From Nocardia niigatensis NBRC 100131 (lineage in GTDB: Bacteria > Actinomycetota > Actinomycetes > Mycobacteriales > Mycobacteriaceae): a stretch of DNA of 64,000 nucleotides. The DNA lies in NCBI RefSeq assembly GCF_000308655.1, contig NZ_BAGC01000041.1, positions 248,001 through 312,000 on the forward strand. The letters run 5' to 3'. Under the pieces are notes generated by a model that was not told the origin of the DNA, ran no database searches, and saw only the letters and a program-made list of their open reading frames with translations. Position 1 is the stretch's first letter, and every line of letters begins with the position of its first letter. Made by a program: the position numbers and the translations under genes. This document shows positions 8,025 to 18,222 of the stretch, one piece after another.

Positions 8025-8479
8025 TCCGCCACTCCGATGTCCTCGTGCCAGAGTTCGGGGCGTTCGGCGATGAAGCGGGTCATCATGTCGACGCAGGCCG
8101 GGTCGTCGAGCACGGTGATGGAAACCCCGTGGGCGGCCAGCCAGTCGTGGCCGCCGGTGAAGGTGCGCGACTCGCCCACGATGACCGCTCCGATGCCGAA
8201 CTGCCGCACCAGGCCGCTGCAGTACCAACACGGGGAAAGGGTGGTGACCATGATGGTGTCGCGGTAGTCGCGGCGGCGGCCGGCATTGCGGAAGGCATCG
8301 GTCTCGGCGTGCACGCTGGGGTCGTCGTTCTGAACGCGGCGGTTGTGGCCGCGCCCGAGCAGAGTGCCGGCGCTGTCGAACAGGGCGGCGCCGATGGGGA
8401 TTCCGCCCTCGCGCAACCCGAGTTGCGCCTCCTCGAAGGCAGTGACCAGCAGATCCTGTGCGTTCACCATGCCGATCAT
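8021..8479 (-). CDS. Nucleoside/nucleobase deaminase (cytidine deaminase fold)
   Basis: A 152-residue zinc deaminase. The metal site is clear: HAETDAF supplies the Zn-binding His and the catalytic Glu, and SPCWYC gives the PCxxC cysteines. Length and layout match cytosine deaminases of the yeast FCY1 type and guanine deaminases, which hydrolyse an exocyclic amine. Start is ATG at 8479, with ATG at 8470 (MVNAQDLL) as an alternative. It heads an operon with the 2OG oxygenase and the F420 reductase-like gene. The exact base cannot be read from the sequence. Confidence 0.85.
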   Translation of the reverse strand: MIGMVNAQDLLVTAFEEAQLGLREGGIPIGAALFDSAGTLLGRGHNRRVQNDDPSVHAETDAFRNAGRRRDYRDTIMVTTLSPCWYCSGLVRQFGIGAVIVGESRTFTGGHDWLAAHGVSITVLDDPACVDMMTRFIAERPELWHEDIGVAE

Positions 8480-8532
8480 GCTGCCACCAATCCTGGCTTC
8501 AGTTAGGTCAACTCAGCCGCTACTGTGAGGTC

Positions 8533-9375
8533 ATGAACAACGCCCTGGCCCGCGACGTATGGCGCGTCATCGAACCGCTGCACGCCGTCACCTACTTCGC
8601 CGCCGACTGTATCGCCGCCAACAAAGCCGTTGGCCTGCGCGGCTTCTGGATGGGCTACTTCGCGGCCCGCTCCGCCCCGCTCGGCGCGGCCGGGCCCTCG
8701 GTCGTCGAGGCCACCTTCTACAACTTCCATCCGGCCATGGTGCGGCGCGCCATCCCGGACGCCTGGAGCTACGCCACGCCCGACGCGGTCCTCGCCACCC
8801 GCACCCTCGCGGCCGCCGCGGTGCTGCGCGGCATCGTCCCCGATATCGCGACCGTCGCCGCGCGGGCCGTCCCGCACCTGCGGCGGGCGATCGAGGCCGC
8901 ACCCGCCGCCGGCCGCCCGCTCTTCGCCGCCAACCGCGACCTGCCCGCACCCGGCGATCCGGTGCACGCGCTCTGGCAGGCAGTCACCGCGCTGCGCGAG
9001 CACCGCGGCGACGGGCATGTGGCGTGCCTGGTCGCCGAGGGCATCGACGGCTGCGAGGCGCACGTCCTTTTCTCCGCCTCGACGGGGATGCCCGCACAGG
9101 TGATGCGCGACAATCGCGGCTGGAGCGAAACCGATTGGCAGGCAGCACAAGAGCGGCTCACCGACCGCGGACTCCTGAACGGTGACGGTCTCACCGAGGC
9201 CGGGCGGGCCCTGCGCGAGCACATCGAGGCCCGCACCGACACCCTCGCCATGACCGCTTACCGCGGCATCCCGGGCATCCTCGAAACCCTGTCCGTCCTC
9301 ACCCCCGCGGCCCGGGCCGTGGCCCGCAGCGGTGAGGTCCCCTACCCGAACCCGATGGGCGCCGATCCGGCCTAG
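8533..9375 (+). CDS. SCO6745-like conserved protein
   Basis: A 280-residue protein whose N terminus (VWRVIEPLHAVTYFA, GLRGFWMGYFAARSAPLG) matches the actinobacterial family annotated as SCO6745-like. The C-terminal third has a winged-helix or MarR-like feel (WQAAQERLTDRGLLNGDG, LTEAGRALREHIEARTD). Its function is unknown; the HTH-like tail is an inference. The ATG at 8533 is six bases downstream of TACTGT (8521-8526), so it is probably leaderless. It is divergent from the deaminase operon, with only 53 bp between starts. Confidence 0.75.
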   Translation: MNNALARDVWRVIEPLHAVTYFAADCIAANKAVGLRGFWMGYFAARSAPLGAAGPSVVEATFYNFHPAMVRRAIPDAWSYATPDAVLATRTLAAAAVLRGIVPDIATVAARAVPHLRRAIEAAPAAGRPLFAANRDLPAPGDPVHALWQAVTALREHRGDGHVACLVAEGIDGCEAHVLFSASTGMPAQVMRDNRGWSETDWQAAQERLTDRGLLNGDGLTEAGRALREHIEARTDTLAMTAYRGIPGILETLSVLTPAARAVARSGEVPYPNPMGADPA

Positions 9376-9467
9376 ATCAACCCCATCGCCGCCAGGCACG
9401 AAACCCATTATGAGGAACCGACAGTGGCCCGATCCACCACGGACCTACGCCGGTCCGGATCTTCCGG

Positions 9468-10040
9468 TCACCACACGCCGGGGACGAGGCGCTTGGTGGT
9501 GCGGAGGTAGGTCTCGTAAGGGGCGCCGAGGGTTTCGACGAGGGTGCGTTCCTCGAGGCGGATGCGGCGGAGCAGGGCGTAGGCGGGGATCACGGTGGTC
9601 AGGAGCAGAGCCGGGTAGTTCGCCGAGGCGAGGCCGAAGCCGATGGTGACGAAGAGGATGCCGGTGTAGGAGGGGTGCCGGACCCAGTGGTAGGGGCCGT
9701 GGCTGATGACCGGCTGATCGGCGTCCACCTCGACGGTGGTGCGGAAATGCTTGCCCAGCACCGTGATCGCCCAGACCCGGACCATCAGGCCGAGCCACAT
9801 GAGCGCGATTCCGAGGACCTGCCACGGCACCACAGGGCCCGGGAAGCGCAGCGGGCTGTCGGCCGGGAGGAAGATACCGGTGAAGGCGGCGACCGTCATA
9901 GCGCCGGCCACCAGCAGCATGATGGCCAGGCGAGTGCCGCCGTCACCCGCGGTGGAGCCGGTACCGCGCACGCGATCCCGCACTCGCAGGCCGATTTCGA
10001 ATGCCAGCCACGCCCAGGTGGTGAAGACGGCGATGGTCAC
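9468..10040 (-). CDS. Isoprenylcysteine carboxyl methyltransferase-like membrane protein
   Basis: A 190-residue membrane protein with about four or five hydrophobic segments and the ICMT/PEMT signature in its C-terminal half: HGPYHWVRHPSYTGI, then RRIRLEERTLVETLGAPYET. Bacterial members methylate small lipophilic acceptors using SAM, mostly with unknown substrates. The GTG at 10040 begins just before the first membrane helix; an ATG at 10088 would add 16 polar residues. It lies downstream of, and in the same direction as, a TetR gene. A second ICMT-like gene paired with a TetR gene occurs at 36312. Confidence 0.78.
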   Translation of the reverse strand: MTIAVFTTWAWLAFEIGLRVRDRVRGTGSTAGDGGTRLAIMLLVAGAMTVAAFTGIFLPADSPLRFPGPVVPWQVLGIALMWLGLMVRVWAITVLGKHFRTTVEVDADQPVISHGPYHWVRHPSYTGILFVTIGFGLASANYPALLLTTVIPAYALLRRIRLEERTLVETLGAPYETYLRTTKRLVPGVW

Positions 10041-10264
10041 GTCCGGCTGCCCTTCCGCGCTCGATGTCCGACTCGTCGAGATTCCCATCCAACCGGCCCG
10101 GGGCACATCCGGGATCCACCCGGAGAATGAACCCTGAGAGCCCCCAGTAGTTCTGGAGTCGAATGACATTGGCGGCCTCCCCCGCCGGGCGAACTGTTGC
10201 TCCGCGCCGACGCCGATGTCACCGCTCACTCACGTCGACACCGGAAATCTGTGTCCCGCGAAGG

Positions 10265-10882
10265 TCATTGGCTGAGGTAGGCGATGATGGCTCCGGCCAG
10301 GCCCGCACGCGTGTCGTCCAAGTCACTGTAGGTGCCGAGCGTCCGTTCCGACGCGATGCCGCGCATGGCTGCCGGGATCAGCCCCGCCACTTGGCGAACC
10401 TTGACCGGGTCGACGCCGAGGTCCGCGAAGGCCCGCTGACACGCTTCGTCCCAGCGGGGCTTCCATGAGGCGAAGACCGCCGCGGTCTGGGGGTAGTCGC
10501 GCTCGAACTCGGAATGCTCGCGGGGCAATGCCGCACGCAAAGTCTCGATGGCGAGCGACTCCGGCGTCCGTAGGCCGACCCACATCGCCTCGATGAGCGC
10601 GGTAACCCGCTCCTCCAGGGAGCCGTCGGGCCTGGTGCCCGCGGGCAAGTCGCCGCGCTGGTCCGCGGTGTAGCGCAGGACCGCGGCCCACAGGCCGTCG
10701 ATGTCGCCGAACTGGTACTTGATCGCCCCCCACGTTGCGCCGATGTCGGCGGCGATCCGCTTGCCCGACACCGCAGCGGGATCGCCGGTGGCCAGGGAGG
10801 CGATCGCGGCCTTGATCATGCTGTCCCGCGTGGCGATACCGCGCTTGTTGGCTCGCCGCGTCGCCACCTCCGCTTCCGTCAT
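10265..10882 (-). CDS. TetR-family transcriptional regulator
   Basis: A 205-residue TetR regulator: N-terminal HTH (ATRDSMIKAAIASLA...GKRIAADIGATWGAIKYQFGD, residues about 15-60, with W in place of the usual S before the YxF recognition segment), followed by an all-helical ligand domain. ATG at 10882 is chosen; the frame extends upstream without similarity. It diverges from the Rieske oxygenase gene, and the 141-bp gap holds a TAGAG/CTCTA palindrome array that is the likely operator. It probably represses itself and the Rieske cassette, and possibly the ICMT-like gene downstream. Confidence 0.85.
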   Translation of the reverse strand: MTEAEVATRRANKRGIATRDSMIKAAIASLATGDPAAVSGKRIAADIGATWGAIKYQFGDIDGLWAAVLRYTADQRGDLPAGTRPDGSLEERVTALIEAMWVGLRTPESLAIETLRAALPREHSEFERDYPQTAAVFASWKPRWDEACQRAFADLGVDPVKVRQVAGLIPAAMRGIASERTLGTYSDLDDTRAGLAGAIIAYLSQ

Positions 10883-10925
10883 TTGGTCGAGTCTAGCGGC
10901 CTGACCTGCACAGGCCAATTTTTCA

Positions 10926-10960
10926 TAGAGACCTCTACTATATTTTAGTAGAGCCCTCTA
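10926..10960. promoter_or_regulatory. TetR-type operator array TAGAG-CTCTA
   Basis: Two copies of TAGAG-N2-CTCTA, at 10926-10937 and 10949-10960, are centred 23 bp apart. The inward-facing halves also form CTCTACTA-N5-TAGTAGAG (10933-10953). The segment is markedly AT-rich against its surroundings and lies between divergent TetR and Rieske genes. Confidence 0.75.
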
Positions 10961-11023
10961 TTATTATTCCGGCACGACCGGCGAATGATCTCGCGGGGTG
11001 CTCGGAGTTACTGGAGGATCGAG

Positions 11024-12052
11024 ATGGTGAAGCCGGCGTTGTCGATGCAGCCGACTGGCTGGTTCCAGGTGGCCTGGTCGAGCGAGATCGCCATCGGCGA
11101 TGTGCGCACCATGAAGTATTTCGGCCGGGAGATGGTCGCCTGGCGTTCGGCCGCGGGCCGGGTCACGGTGTTCGACGCCTACTGCGAGCATTTGGGCGCG
11201 CATCTGGGCTACGGCGGTCACGTCGAAGGGGAGAGCCTGGTCTGCCCGTTCCACGGATGGGAGTGGAACCAGGACGGCCGCAACGTCTGCATTCCCTATG
11301 AGTCACACCCGAATCGGGGACGACGGATCCGTAGCTACCCGACCGTCGAGCGCAACGAATCGGTCTGGATCTGGTTCGATATCGACGGCCGCGCACCGTA
11401 TTTCGACGTGCCGGACATCTTCGCCGACTTCGGCGACGACAAGTCCGCGGCGGACTACTACCCGGCCTTCCCGGCGGGCACGCTGTATCGCGCTGGGCTG
11501 GAACTGCATCCGCAGTACATCATGGAAAACGGCGTCGACTTCGCCCACTTCAAATTCGTGCACAAGACGCCGTTCGTGCCGGAATTCACCCGTCAGGATT
11601 TCAGCGGCCCGGTGTCGTACGTCGACTTCACCGTCGCGTTCGACGACACGCCGGAGGACGAGATCAACAGCGGTGTCGAGGCCATCAACGGCGGGCTCGG
11701 AGTCGCGGTCACCAAAAGCTGGGGCATGGTGGACAACCGCACCCTGTCCGCGGTGACGCCGGTGGACGAGTCGACCTCGGATGTGCGATTCACCGTGTGG
11801 ATCGGGCGCAAACCCGGCGACGAGCGGCCGGAGATGAGCGGCTTCGCCAAGACCATGGCCAATTTCGTGATCGAGCAATTCCAGGCCGACATCGATATCT
11901 GGTCGCGCATGCGCTACACCGAGCCACCTGCCCTGTCGCGCAAGGAATACGAGGGCTTCAAGGCATTGCGCGCGTGGGCGGCCCAGTTCTATCCGGACGG
12001 ACACGACGCAAGCGCGAACGCCGACCGCGACGACACCACCGTCAATTCCTGA
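11024..12052 (+). CDS. Rieske non-heme iron oxygenase, large subunit
   Basis: A 342-residue oxygenase subunit. The Rieske [2Fe-2S] ligands are C54-x-H56 and C74-x2-H77 (CEHLGAHLGYGG, CPFHGWEW), and the mononuclear iron site is D172-x2-H175-x4-H180 in NGVDFAHFKFVH. Size and layout resemble KshA-type single-component oxygenases acting on steroids or other hydrophobic substrates. ATG at 11024 follows GGAGG at ideal spacing. No dedicated ferredoxin or reductase gene is adjacent, so electrons must come from elsewhere. Likely in one operon with the dihydrodipicolinate reductase-like gene 39 bp downstream, under the divergent TetR regulator. Confidence 0.9.
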   Translation: MVKPALSMQPTGWFQVAWSSEIAIGDVRTMKYFGREMVAWRSAAGRVTVFDAYCEHLGAHLGYGGHVEGESLVCPFHGWEWNQDGRNVCIPYESHPNRGRRIRSYPTVERNESVWIWFDIDGRAPYFDVPDIFADFGDDKSAADYYPAFPAGTLYRAGLELHPQYIMENGVDFAHFKFVHKTPFVPEFTRQDFSGPVSYVDFTVAFDDTPEDEINSGVEAINGGLGVAVTKSWGMVDNRTLSAVTPVDESTSDVRFTVWIGRKPGDERPEMSGFAKTMANFVIEQFQADIDIWSRMRYTEPPALSRKEYEGFKALRAWAAQFYPDGHDASANADRDDTTVNS

Positions 12053-12091
12053 CCACAGCACCAACCGGAGAAAGAAGCAGAAGGCAGCAGC

Positions 12092-13177
12092 ATGGGCGTA
12101 TCGACGAAGACTCGCGTGTTTCAAGTCGCGACCGGCAATCTCGGCACCGAGATGATCCGCCGCATCCGCAACCACCCCGACCTGGAACTGATCGGCCTGC
12201 ACTGCTATACGCCGGAGAAGATCGGCCGCGACGCGGGCGAGATCGTCGGCCTGGAACCGATCGGCGTACGCGCCACCGGCACCGTCGAGGAGATCATCGC
12301 CGCCCGGCCGGACGTGCTCACCTTCCACGGAGTATTCCCCGACGAAGACCTCTACGAAAAGGTGCTCGAGGCGGGCATCAACATCGTCACCACCGCGGAC
12401 TGGATCACCGGATACCACCGCGACACCAACCACCCGCACCCGTCCGGCCGCAAGGTCAGCGAGGTGATCGCCGCGGCGTGCGACCGCGGCAACGCGACCT
12501 TCTATGGCACCGGCATGAACCCCGGCCTCTGCCAGATCCTCGGGATCGTGCACACCGCCGACGTGGCAGACATCGAGAATGTCACCGTGACCGAATCGGT
12601 CGACGTGTCCTGCCACCACTCGGTGGAGACGTGGAAGGCCGTCGGCTACGGCCGGCCGATCGACGACCCGACCATCCCGGACTCGCTGTACAAATACACC
12701 GCCGTGTTCGCCGACTCGGTGTATCTGATGGCCGACGCGTTCGGGCTCGAGCTGGACGAGGTGAAGTTCAGCTACGAACTCGGCGCGTGCACCGAGGACG
12801 TGGACCTCGGCTGGTACTTCCTGCCCAAGGGGTCACTCGGCGCGAACTACATCAAGTACCAGGGCATGGTCGACGGTGTGCCGCGGGTGGAGTCCCATCT
12901 GGAATGGCAGATGACGCCGCACACGTCCCCGTCCTGGAAGATCAAGGGCTGCTACATCACTCAGGTCATCGGCGACCCCACCATCTACAGCAAGCACATG
13001 ATCCTGCCGAAGAAGGGCTTCGACTTCTCCGATCCGGCCAGCTTCGCCTCGATTGGCATGACCGTCACCGGACTGCCCGCCCTCAATGCCATCCGGTCCG
13101 TGGTCGCCGCCCCGCCCGGCATCATCACCAGCGCCGACCTGCCGCTGCGCGGACTGGCGGGCCGCTTCAAAATCTAG
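12092..13177 (+). CDS. Dihydrodipicolinate reductase-like oxidoreductase (second paralogue)
   Basis: A 361-residue Rossmann protein with VFQVATGNLGTEMIRRI as its nucleotide loop and an NPGLCQ element where the 4080-5156 paralogue has DPGWGN. Far longer than lysine-pathway DapB. ATG at 12092 follows a purine-rich AGAAGGCAG stretch. Its position behind a Rieske oxygenase suggests it reduces or oxidises the oxygenase product in a catabolic route; a role as the oxygenase's electron donor is unlikely because no flavin or iron-sulfur motif is seen. Substrate unknown. Confidence 0.8.
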   Translation: MGVSTKTRVFQVATGNLGTEMIRRIRNHPDLELIGLHCYTPEKIGRDAGEIVGLEPIGVRATGTVEEIIAARPDVLTFHGVFPDEDLYEKVLEAGINIVTTADWITGYHRDTNHPHPSGRKVSEVIAAACDRGNATFYGTGMNPGLCQILGIVHTADVADIENVTVTESVDVSCHHSVETWKAVGYGRPIDDPTIPDSLYKYTAVFADSVYLMADAFGLELDEVKFSYELGACTEDVDLGWYFLPKGSLGANYIKYQGMVDGVPRVESHLEWQMTPHTSPSWKIKGCYITQVIGDPTIYSKHMILPKKGFDFSDPASFASIGMTVTGLPALNAIRSVVAAPPGIITSADLPLRGLAGRFKI

Positions 13178-13390
13178 GTCTTAGGTCGTGCATCGACGTC
13201 CCCTGCTCGGCATCTTGCTCCGGGTCCCCGAAGTGGATATCGCCGCGCCGGGTCAGCAGATCGGCGGCGTCTGCGGCCCAACCCAATTCGGTGTTCACCG
13301 CGATCGCCGCGTCGATCGGCCCCGGAATCCCGAACTCGGCGCGGCCAGTGTGCCCGGAGCTCAGCGCGTGGACCTGGACCGCCTTTGCCG
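13167..13390 (-). pseudogene. Coding remnant, possible epimerase/SDR C terminus
   Basis: Between the convergent neighbours the minus strand keeps an open frame with very high G/C at third positions, reading EFGIPGPIDAAIAVNTELGW and then AADAADLLTRRGDIHFG. The TELGW segment recalls C termini of extended short-chain dehydrogenases/epimerases, but this is weak. The nearest in-frame initiator is a TTG at 13469, overlapping the PucR stop, and the first part of that frame is low-complexity. Best read as the C-terminal fragment of a lost gene. Confidence 0.3.
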
Positions 13391-13465
13391 CTGCGGCGCT
13401 CACGGGCGCGCGGGGCGTCTCGGGCAGCGGTGACCGGGCGATCTCGCCGGGAGATCGGTTTGGGC

Positions 13466-15067
13466 TCAACGGGATTCGGCAGGGGCGACCAGGTCCCGGA
13501 TCAGCAGGGCGGTGTGGAGGGAGGTGCGGGTTTCGCCGTCGTCGAGGTCGACGTCGAGGATGCGTTCGATACGGGCCAGGCGGTCGTAGAGGGTGGGGCG
13601 ACTGATGTTGAGGCGCTTGGCGAGTTCGGTTTTGTTGCCGGCCAGGTCGAGGAAATGACGGAGGGTGGGGGTGAGGTCGGTGGCGTGGCGGATGTCGTGG
13701 CGGAGCAGGGCGCTCAGTTCGGTCTCGGCGAAGCGCTGGACGCCGGGCTCGTCGCGGATCAGGGACAGCAGGCCGCGCAGGCGGACGTCGCCGCTGCGGT
13801 AGAAGGGGCGCGGTGTCGAAACGGCCAGGGCGAGAGCGACTTCCGCGACGTGGGCGGCCTGGGCCAGTTCGCGGGCGGTGTCGAGCAGCGAGTCGGATTC
13901 GCCGCCGACGCCGATGACCGCGCGTTCCACGCCGGCGACTCGGCGGATCTCGGCGAGCACGGCCGAGCAGACCTTGGTGAGGGCGGCGTCCAGGTCACCG
14001 CTGCGCGACACGGCCAGCACGACGGTGACCCGGGTGCCGTGGTCGGGCGCGGCCAGCGCGGTCGCCCTGGCCAGCGCCACACCGTGCAGCGTCGCGTCCA
14101 GCAGGGCGGCCGTACGGCGTTGCTGCGCCAGTGGATCCGATTCGGCGGCGGCCGCGACCTCCACCGCCAGCGGGACATAGCGGGCGCGGCGGGCCAGGCC
14201 GAGCGCTGCCGCCAGCGCCACCGCGTCCCGCTCGTCGGTGACGCGGCCGGTGACCAGATCATCGACGAGTCCGGTCTGCGCCTGCCGGTGCAGGCCGAAC
14301 CGGTCACGCTCGATCATCCGGTGCAGGGTGAGCGTCTGCGCCGCGCGTTCGAGCACCATCCGGGCGCGAGCGCCCGGCACTCGGCTCGACCGCAGGATGA
14401 GCCGCCCCCACGGCTGCGTATGCGGGCCCACCGGAACGACATTCGGGTCGGTGTCGGGCAGCAGCCGGGAGGTGGCCTCCCACTGGTCGAGCAGGGCCGA
14501 GGCACCGGTGTGCCGGGCCGTCAGCGCGAGCACCCGATGCGCGAGATCCTCGAGCACCACGGACGCGTCCAGCATTCCGGCAGCGGTCCGCACGATCTCG
14601 GCCAGCGACGCCCGCCGCACACTCAGGGCCGTGAAGGTCTCGTGCACCGTGCGCGCGAACTCGAGCTCCGCGTACTGGTCGGCCACGATTGCCCGGTGCA
14701 CCGCCTCGGTGATCTCCACGAACCGCACCACCCGGTGCAGCGCCACCACCGGTAACCCCACCCGGTCCGCCGTCCGCGCCACCACCGGCGGCAATTCCCG
14801 CACGGAGGTGCCCAGTTCGACGACCAGCCCGGATACCCCGGCCGCCGCGAGTGCTTCCAGATAGGCCACGGTCGCCGCGTCGCTACCGGCCAGCGCCTGT
14901 CCGGTGGTGAGAATCAGTTCCCGGCCCACCAGCAGCGCCGCGACATCGGGCAGTTCGCTCGCGTGTACCCAGCGCACCGGCCGATCCAGCGGGCCGCCAC
15001 CCACGACCTCCGGCTGCCCGGCCCGCACCACCGGCATGTCCAGCACGTCAGCAACGGAGAGGAGCAC
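13466..15067 (-). CDS. PucR-family transcriptional regulator
   Basis: A 533-residue PucR-type activator. The N-terminal domain (VLLSVADVLDMPVVRAG, WVHASELPDVAALLVGRELI) is the PucR sensory region, a GGDEF-like central region follows, and the C-terminal HTH_30 domain reads LAGNKTELAKRLNISRPTLY. GTG at 15067 puts the conserved VADVLDMP at the start; a longer frame to 15106 is possible. Divergent from the semialdehyde dehydrogenase gene, so it very likely senses an amine- or amino-acid-derived effector and activates that cluster, as PucR relatives do for purine and polyamine/GABA genes. Confidence 0.9.
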   Translation of the reverse strand: MLLSVADVLDMPVVRAGQPEVVGGGPLDRPVRWVHASELPDVAALLVGRELILTTGQALAGSDAATVAYLEALAAAGVSGLVVELGTSVRELPPVVARTADRVGLPVVALHRVVRFVEITEAVHRAIVADQYAELEFARTVHETFTALSVRRASLAEIVRTAAGMLDASVVLEDLAHRVLALTARHTGASALLDQWEATSRLLPDTDPNVVPVGPHTQPWGRLILRSSRVPGARARMVLERAAQTLTLHRMIERDRFGLHRQAQTGLVDDLVTGRVTDERDAVALAAALGLARRARYVPLAVEVAAAAESDPLAQQRRTAALLDATLHGVALARATALAAPDHGTRVTVVLAVSRSGDLDAALTKVCSAVLAEIRRVAGVERAVIGVGGESDSLLDTARELAQAAHVAEVALALAVSTPRPFYRSGDVRLRGLLSLIRDEPGVQRFAETELSALLRHDIRHATDLTPTLRHFLDLAGNKTELAKRLNISRPTLYDRLARIERILDVDLDDGETRTSLHTALLIRDLVAPAESR

Positions 15068-15192
15068 CGACGAATCGTAATACGAACACCGAAATTGCAT
15101 ACACATTGTCGGGTATCAACCGGCCGGTAGCAGCGCACAGTAGGGACGGACAATCCGCGGCGGGGCCGGCGGCATCACGGAATCGAGGAGAC

Positions 15193-16683
<1,491 letters not shown>

Positions 16684-16708
16684 CGGCGACGACACCGAAG
16701 GACATGCG

Positions 16709-18088
16709 ATGACCCTGCACCACGGCCCGACCCCGGAGGCCGCGCGCGAGATCGCCACCCGCGCCTACGAACTGGATCGCAAGCACGTCTTCCACTCCTG
16801 GTCTGCGCAGAAGTCGCTGCACCCCATGGTGATCACCGCCGCTCAGGGCTGCTACGTGTGGGACGGCGACGGCAACCGGCTGCTCGACTTCTCCTCGCAG
16901 ATGGTGAACACCAATATCGGGCACCAGCATCCGAAGGTGGTGGCCGCCATCCAGGAGCAGGCGGCGACGCTGTGCACCATCGGCCCGGCGTTCGCGAACG
17001 ACGCCCGCTCGGAAGCCGCGCGACTGATCGCCGAACGCACGCCCGGTGACCTGGACCGGATCTTCTTCACCAATGGCGGCGCGGACGCCGTCGAGCACGC
17101 GGTGCGCATGGCGCGGCTGCACACCGGGCGCTACAAGGTGCTCGCGCGCTACCGGTCCTATCACGGCGGCACCGAGACAGCCGTGAATCTCACCGGCGAC
17201 CCGCGGCGCTGGCCCAACGATCACGGCAATGCCGGGGTCGTGCACTTCTTCGGGCCGTTCCTGTACCGCTCGCACTTCCACGCGACGACCGAGGCCGAGG
17301 AGACCCAGCGGGCACTGCGGCACCTCGAGGAGACGATCGCCTTCGAGGGACCCGGCACCATCGCCGCCGTCATCCTGGAATCCGTGCCGGGCACGGCCGG
17401 AATCATGGTCCCGCCACCGGGATACCTGGCGGGCGTGCGCGAACTGTGCGACCGGTACGGCATCGTGTTCATCGCCGACGAGGTGATGTCGGGCTTCGGC
17501 CGTACCGGAAAATGGTTCGCCATCGAGCACGCTTCCGAGGGGGACCGCGACGTGGTCCCGGACCTGCTCACCTTCGCCAAGGGCGTGAACTCGGGCTATG
17601 TGCCGCTGGGCGGCGTCGCCATCGCACCGCACATCGCGGCCACCTTCGACGACCTCCCCTACCCGGGCGGGCTCACCTACTCGGGGCATCCGCTCGCGAC
17701 CGCAGCCGCGGTCGCGACCATCAATGCCATGCGCGACGAGGGCATCGTCGAGAACGCCGCCGATATCGGCCAGCGGGTCATCGGTCCCGGCCTGCGCGAG
17801 CTGGCCGACCGGCACCCGAGCATCGGCGAGGTCCGGGGCCTGGGCGTGTTCTGGGCCCTCGATCTGGTCCTCGATCGCGACACCCGCGAACCGCTGGCAC
17901 CCTACGGCGGCAGCAGCCCGGCCATGACCGAGACCGTGGCCGCCGCCAAGGCCGCCGGACTGTTGCTGTTCGTGAACTTCAACCGCCTGCACGTGGTTCC
18001 GCCCTGCATCATCACCGAAGCCGAGGCCAAGGAGGGACTCGCGATTCTCGATCACGCACTCACAGTGGCCGACGCGCACACGGGGTGA
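16709..18088 (+). CDS. Class III omega-aminotransferase
   Basis: A 459-residue PLP enzyme of the beta-alanine/omega-amino acid:pyruvate type. The PLP lysine is K291 in LLTFAKGVNSGYVPLGG; FIADEVMSGFGRTGKWFA supplies the cofactor Asp, and SGHPLATAAA closes the active site. It moves the terminal amine of an omega-amino acid or diamine to pyruvate or a similar acceptor. It lies 25 bp after mmsA, so the predicted sequence is amine to semialdehyde to acyl-CoA. The exact substrate is not determined by the sequence. Confidence 0.88.
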   Translation: MTLHHGPTPEAAREIATRAYELDRKHVFHSWSAQKSLHPMVITAAQGCYVWDGDGNRLLDFSSQMVNTNIGHQHPKVVAAIQEQAATLCTIGPAFANDARSEAARLIAERTPGDLDRIFFTNGGADAVEHAVRMARLHTGRYKVLARYRSYHGGTETAVNLTGDPRRWPNDHGNAGVVHFFGPFLYRSHFHATTEAEETQRALRHLEETIAFEGPGTIAAVILESVPGTAGIMVPPPGYLAGVRELCDRYGIVFIADEVMSGFGRTGKWFAIEHASEGDRDVVPDLLTFAKGVNSGYVPLGGVAIAPHIAATFDDLPYPGGLTYSGHPLATAAAVATINAMRDEGIVENAADIGQRVIGPGLRELADRHPSIGEVRGLGVFWALDLVLDRDTREPLAPYGGSSPAMTETVAAAKAAGLLLFVNFNRLHVVPPCIITEAEAKEGLAILDHALTVADAHTG

Positions 18089-18127
18089 ATCCGCTGGGCT
18101 ATCCTCAGGACACAGGAGGAGGCGGAC

Positions 18128-18214
18128 ATGGACCGGCCGACGACGCCGACGCAGGTGTTGCGGTCCATCGCGCGCATGCCCCGCCGCTCCGAGGATCGCG
18201 CCGCCACCAGCTGA
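18128..18214 (+). CDS. 28-codon small ORF with strong SD
   Basis: AGGAGG (18114-18119) precedes an ATG at 18128 by eight bases; the frame begins MDRPTTPTQVLRSIARMP and ends RRSEDRAATS, a basic 28-residue peptide. A TATCCT box (18101-18106) could serve as its own -10 element, and a terminator hairpin starts nine bases after the stop. It sits between the aminotransferase and the FAD oxidase genes. Either a stand-alone microprotein or a leader peptide of an attenuator; there is no run of a single amino acid that would indicate classical attenuation. Confidence 0.45.
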   Translation: MDRPTTPTQVLRSIARMPRRSEDRAATS

Positions 18215-18222
18215 CTCTCTCG

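Noticed and set aside
9456..9468. CCGGA-TCT-TCCGG mini-palindrome near the ICMT-like stop
   Set aside because: A five-base stem is too weak and too common in high-GC DNA to be called a terminator.
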